DNA from: DASRJX01 sp035649235
GTDB taxonomy: Bacteria > Acidobacteriota > Polarisedimenticolia > Gp22-AA2
NCBI GenBank assembly: GCA_035649235.1
Contig: DASRJX010000057.1
Location: 1-44,707, forward strand
DNA: 44,707 bases
Direction: 5' to 3'
Shown here: positions 1-8,301 of the stretch, piece by piece
Layout: every line of letters starts with the position of its first letter
Position numbering within the stretch: the stretch's first letter is position 1
Program-made: the position numbers and the translations under genes
Notes under the pieces: model-generated
The model's database searches: none
What the model was told of the DNA's origin: nothing
The model's input: only the letters and a program-made list of their open reading frames with translations

Positions 1-339
1 ACCTGGACCGTCGTGATCAAGTACCTGGCCCCCTGCCTCTGGGCCGTGTCGGAGCGTGCCGCCGGACGCGCGGACGCCACAGCACCGGTCATGTGGGATT
101 TCTGGTGGGTGGCCCATCTGACCCTGGCTTGGCTCCTGTGGCGGGGGCACCCGCTGGCGCGGCCGGCAGGGCTCGTCATCGCACCCGTCGAGATCGCCAT
201 CGTGGCGGTGAAGTTGGCGCTCTTCGCCCGCAGTCCGGACGCGTCGTTCTGGAAGCTTCTCTGGCTTACGAATAAAATCTACGTCCTGGGGTTCTTTATC
301 GTCTTCCTCGCCGTGCTCTGGAGGAGGGGTCGTCAATGA
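1..339 (+). CDS. Small membrane protein, 5' end outside window
   Basis: The frame is open from base 1, so the true start may lie upstream; the first in-window start is GTG at 13, giving 108 residues. I do not recognise the family. The protein is hydrophobic, with about three membrane segments: one around the Trp-rich stretch WWVAHLTLAWLLW, one around residues 53-72, and one near the C-terminus (VLGFFIVFLAVLW) followed by a basic end (RRGRQ), which suggests a cytoplasmic C-terminus. Its TGA (337-339) overlaps the ATG of the next gene (336-338) as ATGA, so the two are probably translationally coupled. A membrane partner for the exported oxidoreductase encoded next is possible, by analogy with other Tat-oxidoreductase/membrane-subunit pairs, but no haem- or quinone-binding signature is clear. 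Confidence 0.6.
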   Translation, partial: TWTVVIKYLAPCLWAVSERAAGRADATAPVMWDFWWVAHLTLAWLLWRGHPLARPAGLVIAPVEIAIVAVKLALFARSPDASFWKLLWLTNKIYVLGFFIVFLAVLWRRGRQ

Positions 340-1559
340 GTCGCAAGCGCAGCCTCAGCCGGAGGGCGTTCGTGAAGCAGTCGGCGCTGCTCGGCGGCCT
401 GGCGGCCGCGGCCGGCGGAGCGAGCGCGTGCGGGCAGGACGCCGGCGGCGGCGCGGGGACGGCGGGCGCCCTGCCCCGACGGACCCTCGGCCGCACCGGC
501 CTCGTGGTCTCCGAGGTCGGCTTCGGCGGGTACCCGATCGACGATCCCGACGTCCTCCTCTACGCTCTCGACCGCGGCATCAATTACGTCGACACCTCCA
601 ACTGTTACCGCGGCGGCGCCAGCGAGCGGGCGGTCGGTCAGGCGCTCAAGGGGCGCCGGGATCGGTTCGTCCTGACGACCAAGTGGTGCCCGCACCATCT
701 CGGAAAGGAGGCGATGAAGCAGGCCTTCCTCGACCAGCTCGAGACCAGCCTGAGGCGTCTCCAGACCGACCACGTGGACGTCCTGCTGAACCACGAGGTG
801 GGCCGGGACTCCGACGGGCTCGGGACGAAGCGGCTGCAGAACCCGGAAATGTTCGAGGCGTGGGAGGCGGCGCGGAAGGCCGGCAAGGCGCGCTTCCTCG
901 GGGCGAGCGGCCACGATCCCGACCTCATGGAGATCATGCACCACGCGGTCGACGACGGCCGTTTCGACGTGCTCCTCTGCCGCTACAACTTCCTCGATTA
1001 CCCGGAGCAGGATCGGCTGATCGCCCGCGCGGCTGCGAAGGGCGTCGGGTTCGTCGCCATGAAGACGCTCGCGGGCGCCAAGGGGGCCGACCTCGACCGC
1101 TTCCGCGACCGGCACGTGACCTTCAAGCAGGCGGCGCTCAAGTGGGTCCTGTCGAACCCGAAGGTGTCGAACCTGGTGATCTCGATCAACAGCCGCAAGC
1201 AGGTGGACGAGTACGCGGCGGCGGCCGGGCAGCCGCTCACCCAGGCCGACCGGGCCGTTCTCCAGGACTACGAGAGGGAGTTCTCGACGCAGGTCTGCCG
1301 CTTCAGCGGCGCCTGCCTGCCGGCCTGCCCCGAGCACGTGCGGATCGCCGACATCCTGCGCTTCTCGATGTACTACCACGAGTACCAGCAGGAGAGCCGG
1401 GCGGTGGAGTCGTACGCGCGTCTCGTCGCCTCCGAGCGCGCGGCCCACTGCCTGCACTGCAGCGGATTCTGCGAGCAGGCGTGCGCCTACGACCTGCCGG
1501 TCAAGAGCCTCATGATCCGGGCCGACGCCGCGCTGCGGGACCCTCGCACGAAGACCTAG
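336..1559 (+). CDS. Tat-exported aldo/keto reductase with C-terminal [4Fe-4S] domain
   Basis: A 407-residue protein. Residues 1-30 form a twin-arginine signal (SRRAFVK, then a hydrophobic Ala/Gly-rich stretch); a Cys at 32 leaves open a lipoprotein form, although the lipobox is weak. Residues 46-310 are an aldo/keto reductase TIM barrel with the full catalytic tetrad: Asp86 and Tyr91 (YVDTSNCY), Lys116 (LTTKW) and His153 (LNHE). The C-terminal 90 residues carry seven cysteines (321, 327, 331, then CxxCxxxCxxxC at 372-383), a ferredoxin-like arrangement found in one AKR subgroup. Soluble AKRs use NADPH, which is absent from the periplasm, so an exported, cluster-bearing copy may receive electrons another way (inference). 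Substrate unknown. The stop codon sits in a CTAG shared with the convergent kinase gene. Confidence 0.9.
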   Translation: MSRKRSLSRRAFVKQSALLGGLAAAAGGASACGQDAGGGAGTAGALPRRTLGRTGLVVSEVGFGGYPIDDPDVLLYALDRGINYVDTSNCYRGGASERAVGQALKGRRDRFVLTTKWCPHHLGKEAMKQAFLDQLETSLRRLQTDHVDVLLNHEVGRDSDGLGTKRLQNPEMFEAWEAARKAGKARFLGASGHDPDLMEIMHHAVDDGRFDVLLCRYNFLDYPEQDRLIARAAAKGVGFVAMKTLAGAKGADLDRFRDRHVTFKQAALKWVLSNPKVSNLVISINSRKQVDEYAAAAGQPLTQADRAVLQDYEREFSTQVCRFSGACLPACPEHVRIADILRFSMYYHEYQQESRAVESYARLVASERAAHCLHCSGFCEQACAYDLPVKSLMIRADAALRDPRTKT

Positions 1560-4162
1560 GGTTTCGCCTGCCAGTTCAGGAGCACCCGGAAGGGCTCCTC
1601 GTCGATGCTCTGGGTGGGCACGGCCACGAGGAAGCGCCGGCCGTCGGCCGACACGGCGTACTGGTTCGTGACTCGGTTCAGCATCACGTGCGGGCGGAAG
1701 AGCGCCTGCGGCGATCCGATCGACAGGGCCGATCCGGCGATGGACACCGGCGCCGACATGAGGTTGCCGTCGGGAGCCACGAAGTAGATTTCCCGGCCGT
1801 CCCGGCTCCAGGACGGCTGCTCGCCGCCCGAGGTCGAGACGCGCCACACCTCCTGGGTCATCGGGAACCGGCGCACGAAGATCTCGGACTGGCCCGGCTC
1901 GTCCGAGCTGTACACGAAGAAGCGCCCGTCGGGAGAGAAGTGCGGCGTGCGTTCGTCGAACTCGCTGCCGAGGAGGATCTCGGGCGTTCCGCTGCCGCCG
2001 AGGCTCTGCACCCCGATGTCGAAGTTGCCCCCCATGCGCGTGTAGAGGACGTGACTGCCGTTCGGTGAGATGGAATGCGGCGTCGCGAAGCTGTCGACGA
2101 CGCCGGTCGACTCGTCGTGCGGAGAGCCGTGGGCGGAGCGCCTCCGGATCTCGTACTTCCGCCCCTCGCTGCGATACAGGACGTCGCGCCCGTCGGGCAT
2201 CCAGACGGGCATCGACGCCGACTCGACCAGCGGCGTGGAGACGTTCCGCCCGAGGTCGACGAGGAGGCTCTCGTAAGCGCCGGTCTCGGTGGTCCGGGTG
2301 GAGATGGCCGCTTCGCGATCGTCCGGCGACAGCACGACGCTCCAGATGGGGTCCGGCTGCAGCGCGGTCCCCAGGACGCCTCCCTTGCGGTCCATCCAGG
2401 TGAGCTGGCGCTCGGCGCTGCCGGCCCGGAAGACGAGGACGCCGGTCTGGGAGACGGTGAACAGATCGATGAACGAACCGAGCTCGGCTCGCGCCACCGG
2501 ACGCACGACGGTCTCGGGGGTACCGGAGAGATCGCCCGTCCCCGGATCGAAATGCTGGGCGAGAAGCGCCGAGCCCCGGCCGTACAGGAGCATCGCCGGC
2601 GGGACGAAGACACCGGTAGCGCCGTTGCGCAGGATCAGCCTGCGTCCCGTCTCGCCGAGCGCGGCGAGGTAGGTGCCGGTCGTGTCGCGGCTCCCGGTCT
2701 TGACGTAGAAGAGGAAGCGCTTCCCGTCCGGCAGGAACTGCGGCCAGCGATGCAGCAGGTCGTCCTCCTCGAGCGACGTCGCCTCGGTGACGGGCCCGCC
2801 GGAGGCCAGGACCTTGTGGATGGCGCCGGCCGCCTTGCGGGCGAACAGGATCTCGCCGCGAGCCGACCAGGTCCCCCCGCGCCCCGCCTCCGCGTCCGCG
2901 AGGTCCTCGATCGCTCCGGTCGCGAGGTCGATGCGCCGGAGCTTGCCGCGCGCCACGAAGCCGAGTGACTTGCCATCCGGGGACCAGAACAGAGACTCCG
3001 CCGAGCCGGTCCCTGGCAGGTCGCGGACGCCGCCCGAGCCGAGCCCGCGCAGCCGGATCAGGGACTTGCCCGACGAGATGCCGGAGAACGCGAGCGTCGA
3101 TCCGTCCGGCGACACCGCGAAGAAGTCGTTCTGGATGGTGCGGTCGGGGAGGACGATCGAGAGCTCCATCCGCTGCGGCGCCGCGGGAGGCGGCCGGCGG
3201 GATTCGATCGCGAAGTACGCCGCCGCGAGCGCGGCCACGGCGGCGGCGATCCAGGGAAGCCGGGCGCGCCGCGGGGAGGCGGAGGCGGCCGGAGCCGCGG
3301 CGGGAGGACCTTCTCCGATCCAGGCGAGCTCCCGCCGGAGGTCGGCCGCGCTCTGCCAGCGTTCTTCCGGGTCCTTGGCCAGGCAGGTCCGGACGAGGCG
3401 GTCCAGGGCGGCCGGCGAGGCGGGCTCGACCGCGGAGATCGGCGCCGGGTTCTCCTTCATGATCGCCGAGATCAGCGAGGCGCGGCTCGCCCCCGCGAAG
3501 GCCCTCTTCCCGGTCGCCATCTCGTACAGGACGGAGCCGAAGGCGAAGATGTCAGTGCGCGCGTCCGCCTCGCGGCCCTCCAGCTGTTCGGGGGCCATGT
3601 ACTCGAAGGTCCCGAGGATCGTCCCCTCGGCGGTCAGCCCCTGCTGCGTGGGCAGAGCGGTCAGGCTGGCCTGTCCCCTCCCGGGCGCCTCGTCCTTCGC
3701 CAGACCGAAGTCGAGCAGCTTCACCCCCGTCTTCGTCAGCATCACGTTGGCGGGCTTCAGGTCCCGGTGCACGATGCCGCGGCGGTGCGCCTTGTCGAGG
3801 GCGTCCGCGATCTCCATGCCGGCCCGCAGCGTCTGCCCGGGCGGCAGCGGGCCCTTCGCGAGACGATCCGACAGCGTCTCCCCCTCGAGCAGCTCCATGA
3901 CGAGGTAGTCCGTCTCGCCATCCCGGCCCACGTCGAAGAGCGAGCAGATGTGCGGGTGGGAGAGCTGCGAGATCGTCCTCGCCTCGCGCTCGAAGCGTTG
4001 CCGCCTCTCCGGCGACGAGGCCAGGCGTGCCGGGAGCACCTTGACGGCGACGTCGCGCCCGAGGCGCGTGTCCCGCGCCCGGTACACCTCCCCCATGCCT
4101 CCGGCGCCGATCGGATGGACGATCTCGTACGGGCCGAGACGGGATCCCGTCGGAAGGGTCAT
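1556..4162 (-). CDS. Membrane Ser/Thr protein kinase with C-terminal TolB/PD40-like propeller
   Basis: An 868-residue Hanks-type kinase. The catalytic domain (residues about 10-280) looks active: glycine loop GAGGMGEVY, Lys41 in VAVKVL, catalytic loop HRDLKPAN (Asp134, Asn139), DFG at 151-153, and a P+1 region ending in YMAPEQ. A Pro/Ala linker leads to one transmembrane helix (about 303-320). The remaining 540 residues contain repeated SPDG-type blades (for example FFAVSPDGSTLAFSG, HFSPDGRFFVYSS), a WD40/PD40 beta-propeller presumably outside the cytoplasm. The predicted role is a receptor-type kinase coupling a periplasmic ligand to phosphorylation; the ligand is unknown. Kinase-propeller fusions ending in VLLNW-type tails are common in Acidobacteriota. 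It lies 19 bp downstream of the BNR protein gene on the same strand, and no clear Shine-Dalgarno sequence was seen. Confidence 0.93.
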   Translation of the reverse strand: MTLPTGSRLGPYEIVHPIGAGGMGEVYRARDTRLGRDVAVKVLPARLASSPERRQRFEREARTISQLSHPHICSLFDVGRDGETDYLVMELLEGETLSDRLAKGPLPPGQTLRAGMEIADALDKAHRRGIVHRDLKPANVMLTKTGVKLLDFGLAKDEAPGRGQASLTALPTQQGLTAEGTILGTFEYMAPEQLEGREADARTDIFAFGSVLYEMATGKRAFAGASRASLISAIMKENPAPISAVEPASPAALDRLVRTCLAKDPEERWQSAADLRRELAWIGEGPPAAAPAASASPRRARLPWIAAAVAALAAAYFAIESRRPPPAAPQRMELSIVLPDRTIQNDFFAVSPDGSTLAFSGISSGKSLIRLRGLGSGGVRDLPGTGSAESLFWSPDGKSLGFVARGKLRRIDLATGAIEDLADAEAGRGGTWSARGEILFARKAAGAIHKVLASGGPVTEATSLEEDDLLHRWPQFLPDGKRFLFYVKTGSRDTTGTYLAALGETGRRLILRNGATGVFVPPAMLLYGRGSALLAQHFDPGTGDLSGTPETVVRPVARAELGSFIDLFTVSQTGVLVFRAGSAERQLTWMDRKGGVLGTALQPDPIWSVVLSPDDREAAISTRTTETGAYESLLVDLGRNVSTPLVESASMPVWMPDGRDVLYRSEGRKYEIRRRSAHGSPHDESTGVVDSFATPHSISPNGSHVLYTRMGGNFDIGVQSLGGSGTPEILLGSEFDERTPHFSPDGRFFVYSSDEPGQSEIFVRRFPMTQEVWRVSTSGGEQPSWSRDGREIYFVAPDGNLMSAPVSIAGSALSIGSPQALFRPHVMLNRVTNQYAVSADGRRFLVAVPTQSIDEEPFRVLLNWQAKP

Positions 4163-4181
4163 CGAGAAGCCCGGCGTCCGG

Positions 4182-7100
4182 CTAGCGCGCCGCCGCCTTG
4201 GCCGCCGGCACGACGACCTCGCCCAGGCGCAGCTCCCGTCCCTGGCGCTCGAGGGAGGCGAGGCGCTCGCCGACGAGCTTCTGCCACTCGTCGGCGTAGC
4301 CGTCCAGCTCCTTGACCTGGCTGGCGAACACGTCGCGCATCCCCTGCGGCGGCGCGCCCGTTCCGCTGACGGCGCTGCTCAGGAGCGGGCTGAGCCGCGA
4401 GTAGAGCCGGGAGCCGGTCGCCAGGATGTCGTATTCGACCTGGGCCTTGGTGTTGTGCAGGCGATCCTCCAGCGAGTCGCAGCGCGTGATGAGGTCCTGG
4501 GCCCCCTTGACCCACTCCGCCGCGGCCGCGTTCCCCTGCAGGGCCTCGGAGCGCAGCGCGAGCTGCCGGCGCACCGAGCGGATCTGGTCCACGAGCGTCG
4601 TCAGGCGGGCGACCGCCCCCTGCACCTTCCGGGCGAAGTCCACCTGCGCGGTCAGGTCCGCAGGCGTCACCGCCAGGCGCGGATCGGGCAGCACCTCGAG
4701 AGGCGTGGTCAGGGTCTGGCCGGCCGCCGTCAGGCGGACGGTGTAGGGCCCGGGCCGCACGCGTGGCGCCGCTTCCGGATTGCCCTCGACCTTGGCGTCC
4801 TTGATTTTGGGCCCTTTCTCCCACTTCAGATCCCAGACGACCCGCTGCGTCCCGGGATCGGTCGAGAGGACCGCCCGCTTGGGCGGCTCGTCCGGTCCGT
4901 CCGGGTCGCCCTCGGGAAGCTCCGGCTCCTCCTTCTTGCTCGTGATCGTGCGGACCACCGTTCCCGAGGCGTCGAGGATCTCGAGCTTCATCTCCCCTTC
5001 CGGCTTCGCCTTGAGCGCGTACTGCAGGATGGCGCCGCGGGGTCGGTTCTCGCCGGCGCTGTCCCCGTACACGGCCGAGCGGTACTCCCAGCGCGTGACC
5101 GGTTGTGCCGGGAACAGGTGGACGGCCCGGCCGGCGATCTCGGGGGACCAGTTGCGGATCGCCGTCAGGTCGTCGAGGATCCAGATCGATCGGCCGAGGG
5201 TGCCGACCACGAGGTCGTCCCCCTTGACGACGAGGTCGTGCACGGCGACCGTCGGCAGGTTCAGGCCCAGCACCTGCCAGGTGCCGCCGTCGTCGCGCGA
5301 GAACGACACGCCGCGCTCCGTGCCGAGGAACAGCAGCCCCTTGCGCTTCGGGTCCTCGCGCACCGCGTGCAGGTAGACGTCCTTCGGCAGGTTCGAGGCG
5401 AGGTTCTTCCAGGTCTTCCCGTAGTCCGTCGTCTTCCAGAGGTACGGCCGCATGTCGTCGAGACGGTGCGCGTCGACGACGACGTACGCCGTGCCAGCGG
5501 CGTGCGGCGACGGCTCGACGATGCTGACGGTGCCCCACTCGGGCAGCCCCTTGATGGCCGAGGTGACGTTGATCCAGTGGGCGCCTCCGTCCCGGCTCAC
5601 GTGCACGAGCCCGTCGTCGCTGCCGACCCACAGGAGACCCTTCTCGAGGGGCGACTCCGCGATGGCGAAGATGGTGCAGTAGTACTCGGCGCCGGTGTTG
5701 TCCCCGGTGATCGGGCCCCCCGACCACTTCTGCTTCGACTTGTCGTTCCGGGTCAGGTCGGGGCTGATCGCCGTCCAGGTCTGCCCGCCGTCCGCGGTCT
5801 TGAAGAGCACGTTGCCGCCGTGGTAGACGACCTTGGGATCGTGCGGCGAGGTGGCGATCGGGGCGGTCCACTGGAAGCGGTAGAGCATGTCCTCGGCGCC
5901 GTGCCCCGAGCCGTTCTCGGGATAGACGGCGACGTTCCGGACCATGCCGGTCTTGCGATCGAAGCGCGTGATGATCCCCAGATACTCGCCGGCGTAGACG
6001 ACGTCCGGATCATCGGAACTGGCGACCACGTGCCCGGCCTCCCCGCCCCCGACGTCGATCCAGTCACCCATCGCGATGTCGTCCGAAGCGAGGCTGTCGC
6101 TCGGCCCGGACGCGGTCCCGAGGTCCTGCATCGCCCCCATCACGCGGTACGGGACGGAGTTGTCGGCGGTCACGTGGTAGAACTGCGAAATCGGCAGCCT
6201 CGGCATGTACCACTTCTCGCCGCCGTCCCAGGACAGGTCGACGCCGCCGTCGTTCGCGCCGATCACCCGGGATGGGTTCCGGGGATCGATCCAGATGTCG
6301 TGGTGATCGCCGTGGTGCGCCCCCTTCACCTTCTTGATCGTCTTGCCCCCGTCGACCGTCTTCAGCAGGGGGACCTGCGGGAACCAGACGATGTCGGGAT
6401 TGGATGGATCGATGGTGAGGGTCGTGTAGTACCAGGCCCGCTGTCTTAGAGCGCGGTGATCGCTGGCGAGCGACCAGGACTCGCCACCGTCGTCCGATCG
6501 AAAGAGCCCCCCCTTCTCCGCCTCGATCAGGGCGTAGACGCGCCTCCCATCCGAGGGGGCGACCGACACGCCGACCTTCCCCCAGGGACCGTCCGGCAGG
6601 CCGTGCCCGGTGATCTGCGCCCAGGAGTCGCCGCCGTCCCGCGACACGTACAGGCCGCTGCCGGGACCGCCGCTCGTCAGCCCCCAGGGATAGCGCCGAG
6701 TCTGCCAGAGCCCGGCGAACACCACGTTCGGGCTCGAGGGATCGAGGGCGACATCGGACGCGCCGGTGTCGGCGTCCTTCTTGAGCACCTGCAGCCAGGT
6801 CTTGCCCCCGTCCTTCGTCCTGTAGACGCCCCGCTCGGGGTTGGGGCCGAAGGCGTGGCCGAGCACGGCCGCGAAGGCGATGTCGGGGTTCGCCGGATGG
6901 ACGACCATGGTGCCGATCTGCCCCTCCTGCTTCCAGACGTGGGTCCAGGTCCGGCCGCCATCCGTCGACTTGTAGATGCCGTTGCCGGCCCCCACGTTGC
7001 CGCGGATGTTGGCCTCGCCGGACCCGACGTAGACCACGCCGGGGCTGGAGGGCGCTATGGCGATCGAGCCGATGGAGGAGATCGGCTGCTCGTCGAAGAT

Positions 7101-7370
7101 CGACTTCCACTGGATGCCGCCGTCCTCGGACTTCCAGACGCCGCCGGACGCGGTCGCCGCGTAATAGATGAGCGGGTTCCCGGCGATCCCGGCCGCGCGC
7201 GACACACGCCCCCCGGCGGGCGGCCCGACCAGGCGGTATTTGAGACCCTTGAGCTCGGCCGGCCCCTTCGACGGTTTCTCCGGCTCCTCGGCGGCCTGCA
7301 AAGCAGAGACGGCGGCCAGGGCGGCCATGCACAGCAACAGGGCGACACGGCGGACGGGTCGGACGGACAT
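4182..7370 (-). CDS. Giant secreted BNR/sortilin-like propeller protein
   Basis: The start is ATG at 7370, preceded by GAGGAG about 5 nt upstream; a longer open frame reaching 8411 was rejected because it runs through the DedA gene. The product is 1,062 residues. Residues 1-27 are a Sec signal peptide (basic start, LLLCMAALAAVSAL core, cleavage near LQA-A). Residues about 40-720 contain many BNR/Asp-box blades of the form S-x-D-G-G-x-T-W (for example KSTDGGRTW, RTKDGGKTW, KTADGGQTW), characteristic of sialidase/VPS10-like propellers. A C-terminal region with a beta-sandwich-like stretch (PGPYTVRLTAAGQTL) and a helical bundle follows. Homologues are often named glycosyl hydrolase or exo-alpha-sialidase, but I see no convincing sialidase active site, so hydrolytic activity should not be assumed. 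Likely periplasmic or extracellular. Confidence 0.88.
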   Translation of the reverse strand: MSVRPVRRVALLLCMAALAAVSALQAAEEPEKPSKGPAELKGLKYRLVGPPAGGRVSRAAGIAGNPLIYYAATASGGVWKSEDGGIQWKSIFDEQPISSIGSIAIAPSSPGVVYVGSGEANIRGNVGAGNGIYKSTDGGRTWTHVWKQEGQIGTMVVHPANPDIAFAAVLGHAFGPNPERGVYRTKDGGKTWLQVLKKDADTGASDVALDPSSPNVVFAGLWQTRRYPWGLTSGGPGSGLYVSRDGGDSWAQITGHGLPDGPWGKVGVSVAPSDGRRVYALIEAEKGGLFRSDDGGESWSLASDHRALRQRAWYYTTLTIDPSNPDIVWFPQVPLLKTVDGGKTIKKVKGAHHGDHHDIWIDPRNPSRVIGANDGGVDLSWDGGEKWYMPRLPISQFYHVTADNSVPYRVMGAMQDLGTASGPSDSLASDDIAMGDWIDVGGGEAGHVVASSDDPDVVYAGEYLGIITRFDRKTGMVRNVAVYPENGSGHGAEDMLYRFQWTAPIATSPHDPKVVYHGGNVLFKTADGGQTWTAISPDLTRNDKSKQKWSGGPITGDNTGAEYYCTIFAIAESPLEKGLLWVGSDDGLVHVSRDGGAHWINVTSAIKGLPEWGTVSIVEPSPHAAGTAYVVVDAHRLDDMRPYLWKTTDYGKTWKNLASNLPKDVYLHAVREDPKRKGLLFLGTERGVSFSRDDGGTWQVLGLNLPTVAVHDLVVKGDDLVVGTLGRSIWILDDLTAIRNWSPEIAGRAVHLFPAQPVTRWEYRSAVYGDSAGENRPRGAILQYALKAKPEGEMKLEILDASGTVVRTITSKKEEPELPEGDPDGPDEPPKRAVLSTDPGTQRVVWDLKWEKGPKIKDAKVEGNPEAAPRVRPGPYTVRLTAAGQTLTTPLEVLPDPRLAVTPADLTAQVDFARKVQGAVARLTTLVDQIRSVRRQLALRSEALQGNAAAAEWVKGAQDLITRCDSLEDRLHNTKAQVEYDILATGSRLYSRLSPLLSSAVSGTGAPPQGMRDVFASQVKELDGYADEWQKLVGERLASLERQGRELRLGEVVVPAAKAAAR

Positions 7371-7453
7371 CGCTCTCCTCCTTCTGTCGGATTGCGTGCC
7401 GGATTCTACCCTAGGGGGGCCTCGCCGCGGCGGTCCGGCCGGGGGGGGCTCGA

Positions 7454-8107
7454 TCAGGGCGGAGATGCGACGGCGCGACCGCGGCGCTGGCGCACGTATT
7501 CGAAGACCAGCGGCAGGACGGAGAGGATGATGATCGCCAGGATCACCAGCGAGAAATTCTCTTTCACGATCGGCAGGTTTCCGAAGAAATAGCCGCCCAG
7601 CACGAACAGCCCCACCCAGAGCAGCCCCCCGAAGACGTTGTAGGCCAGGAAGCGGCGGTAGGACATGGCCCCGATCCCCGCGACGAACGGCGCGAAGGTG
7701 CGCACGATCGGGATGAACCGCGCGAGGACGATCGTCTTGCCCCCGTGCTTCTCGTAGAAGGCGTGCGTGCGCATCAGGTGCTCGCGCTTGAGAAAGCGCA
7801 CGTCCGACTGGAACACCCGCGGGCCGATCTTCCGGCCGATCCAGTAGTTCGCCGTGTCGCCGAGGATGGCCGCCGCGGACAGGACGACGAGGACGACCGT
7901 CACGTCCAGAGCGCCCAGGGCGGCGAAGGTGCCGGCGGCGAACAGGAGCGAGTCGCCAGGCAGGAACGGCGTCGCCACCACGCCGGTTTCCAGGAAGACC
8001 ACCAGCCCCAGGATCAAATAGGTCCAGGTCCCGTAGCCACGGATGATCTCGCCAAGGTGCCGGTCGAGGTGCAGGAACAGGTCGATGATCGTCCGGACGA
8101 GGTCCAT
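7454..8107 (-). CDS. DedA-family membrane protein (VTT/SNARE-associated domain)
   Basis: A 217-residue integral membrane protein starting at ATG 8107. It shows the DedA hallmarks: a re-entrant segment LETGVVATPFLPGDSLLFAA near residues 39-58, then the conserved ARFIPIVRTFAPFVAGIG block and a following helix. DedA proteins support membrane homeostasis, and some act as undecaprenyl-phosphate or phospholipid translocases (family knowledge); the exact substrate here cannot be read from sequence. A Pro-rich basic C-terminus (RRGRAVASPP) is probably cytoplasmic. It is the first gene of a leftward group with the BNR protein and kinase; 83 bp separate it from the BNR start, so co-transcription is possible but not required. 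The 130 bp upstream are shared with the divergent MshEN gene. Confidence 0.92.
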   Translation of the reverse strand: MDLVRTIIDLFLHLDRHLGEIIRGYGTWTYLILGLVVFLETGVVATPFLPGDSLLFAAGTFAALGALDVTVVLVVLSAAAILGDTANYWIGRKIGPRVFQSDVRFLKREHLMRTHAFYEKHGGKTIVLARFIPIVRTFAPFVAGIGAMSYRRFLAYNVFGGLLWVGLFVLGGYFFGNLPIVKENFSLVILAIIILSVLPLVFEYVRQRRGRAVASPP

Positions 8108-8212
8108 TGGCGTAGCCTATCATTGCTCCCGGGTTGGCGACGTTCGCGCGCGGCGCCAAATCCCTGACGGCGGTTCGCGAAGCCGGTCCGGCACGGCGGG
8201 CCCCCCTCCCCT

Positions 8213-8240
8213 TTGACTCCTGCGTTCCCTGATACATATT
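8213..8240 (+). promoter_or_regulatory. Putative sigma70-type promoter of the MshEN gene
   Basis: TTGACT (8213-8218) is followed after 16 bp by CATATT (8235-8240), in an otherwise very GC-rich intergenic stretch. Transcription would begin near 8247, leaving a leader of about 55 nt to the chosen GTG at 8302. The leader contains a G-rich stretch (8241-8255). Predicted from consensus only. Confidence 0.45.
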
Positions 8241-8301
8241 GGGTGGGGGCGGGGGATGTACTGATGGGTCTATCCGATCCAGGACTGCGTCGGGCCCGGC
8301 C

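Noticed and set aside
3948..6449. An 833-codon plus-strand frame antisense to the BNR protein
   Set aside because: Low-complexity shadow of a gene with strong BNR repeats; no recognisable domain.
6700..7140. Repeated gccgccgtcc-like units as a CRISPR-like or regulatory array
   Set aside because: They encode the repeated DGGxTW Asp-box motif and have irregular protein-scale spacing.
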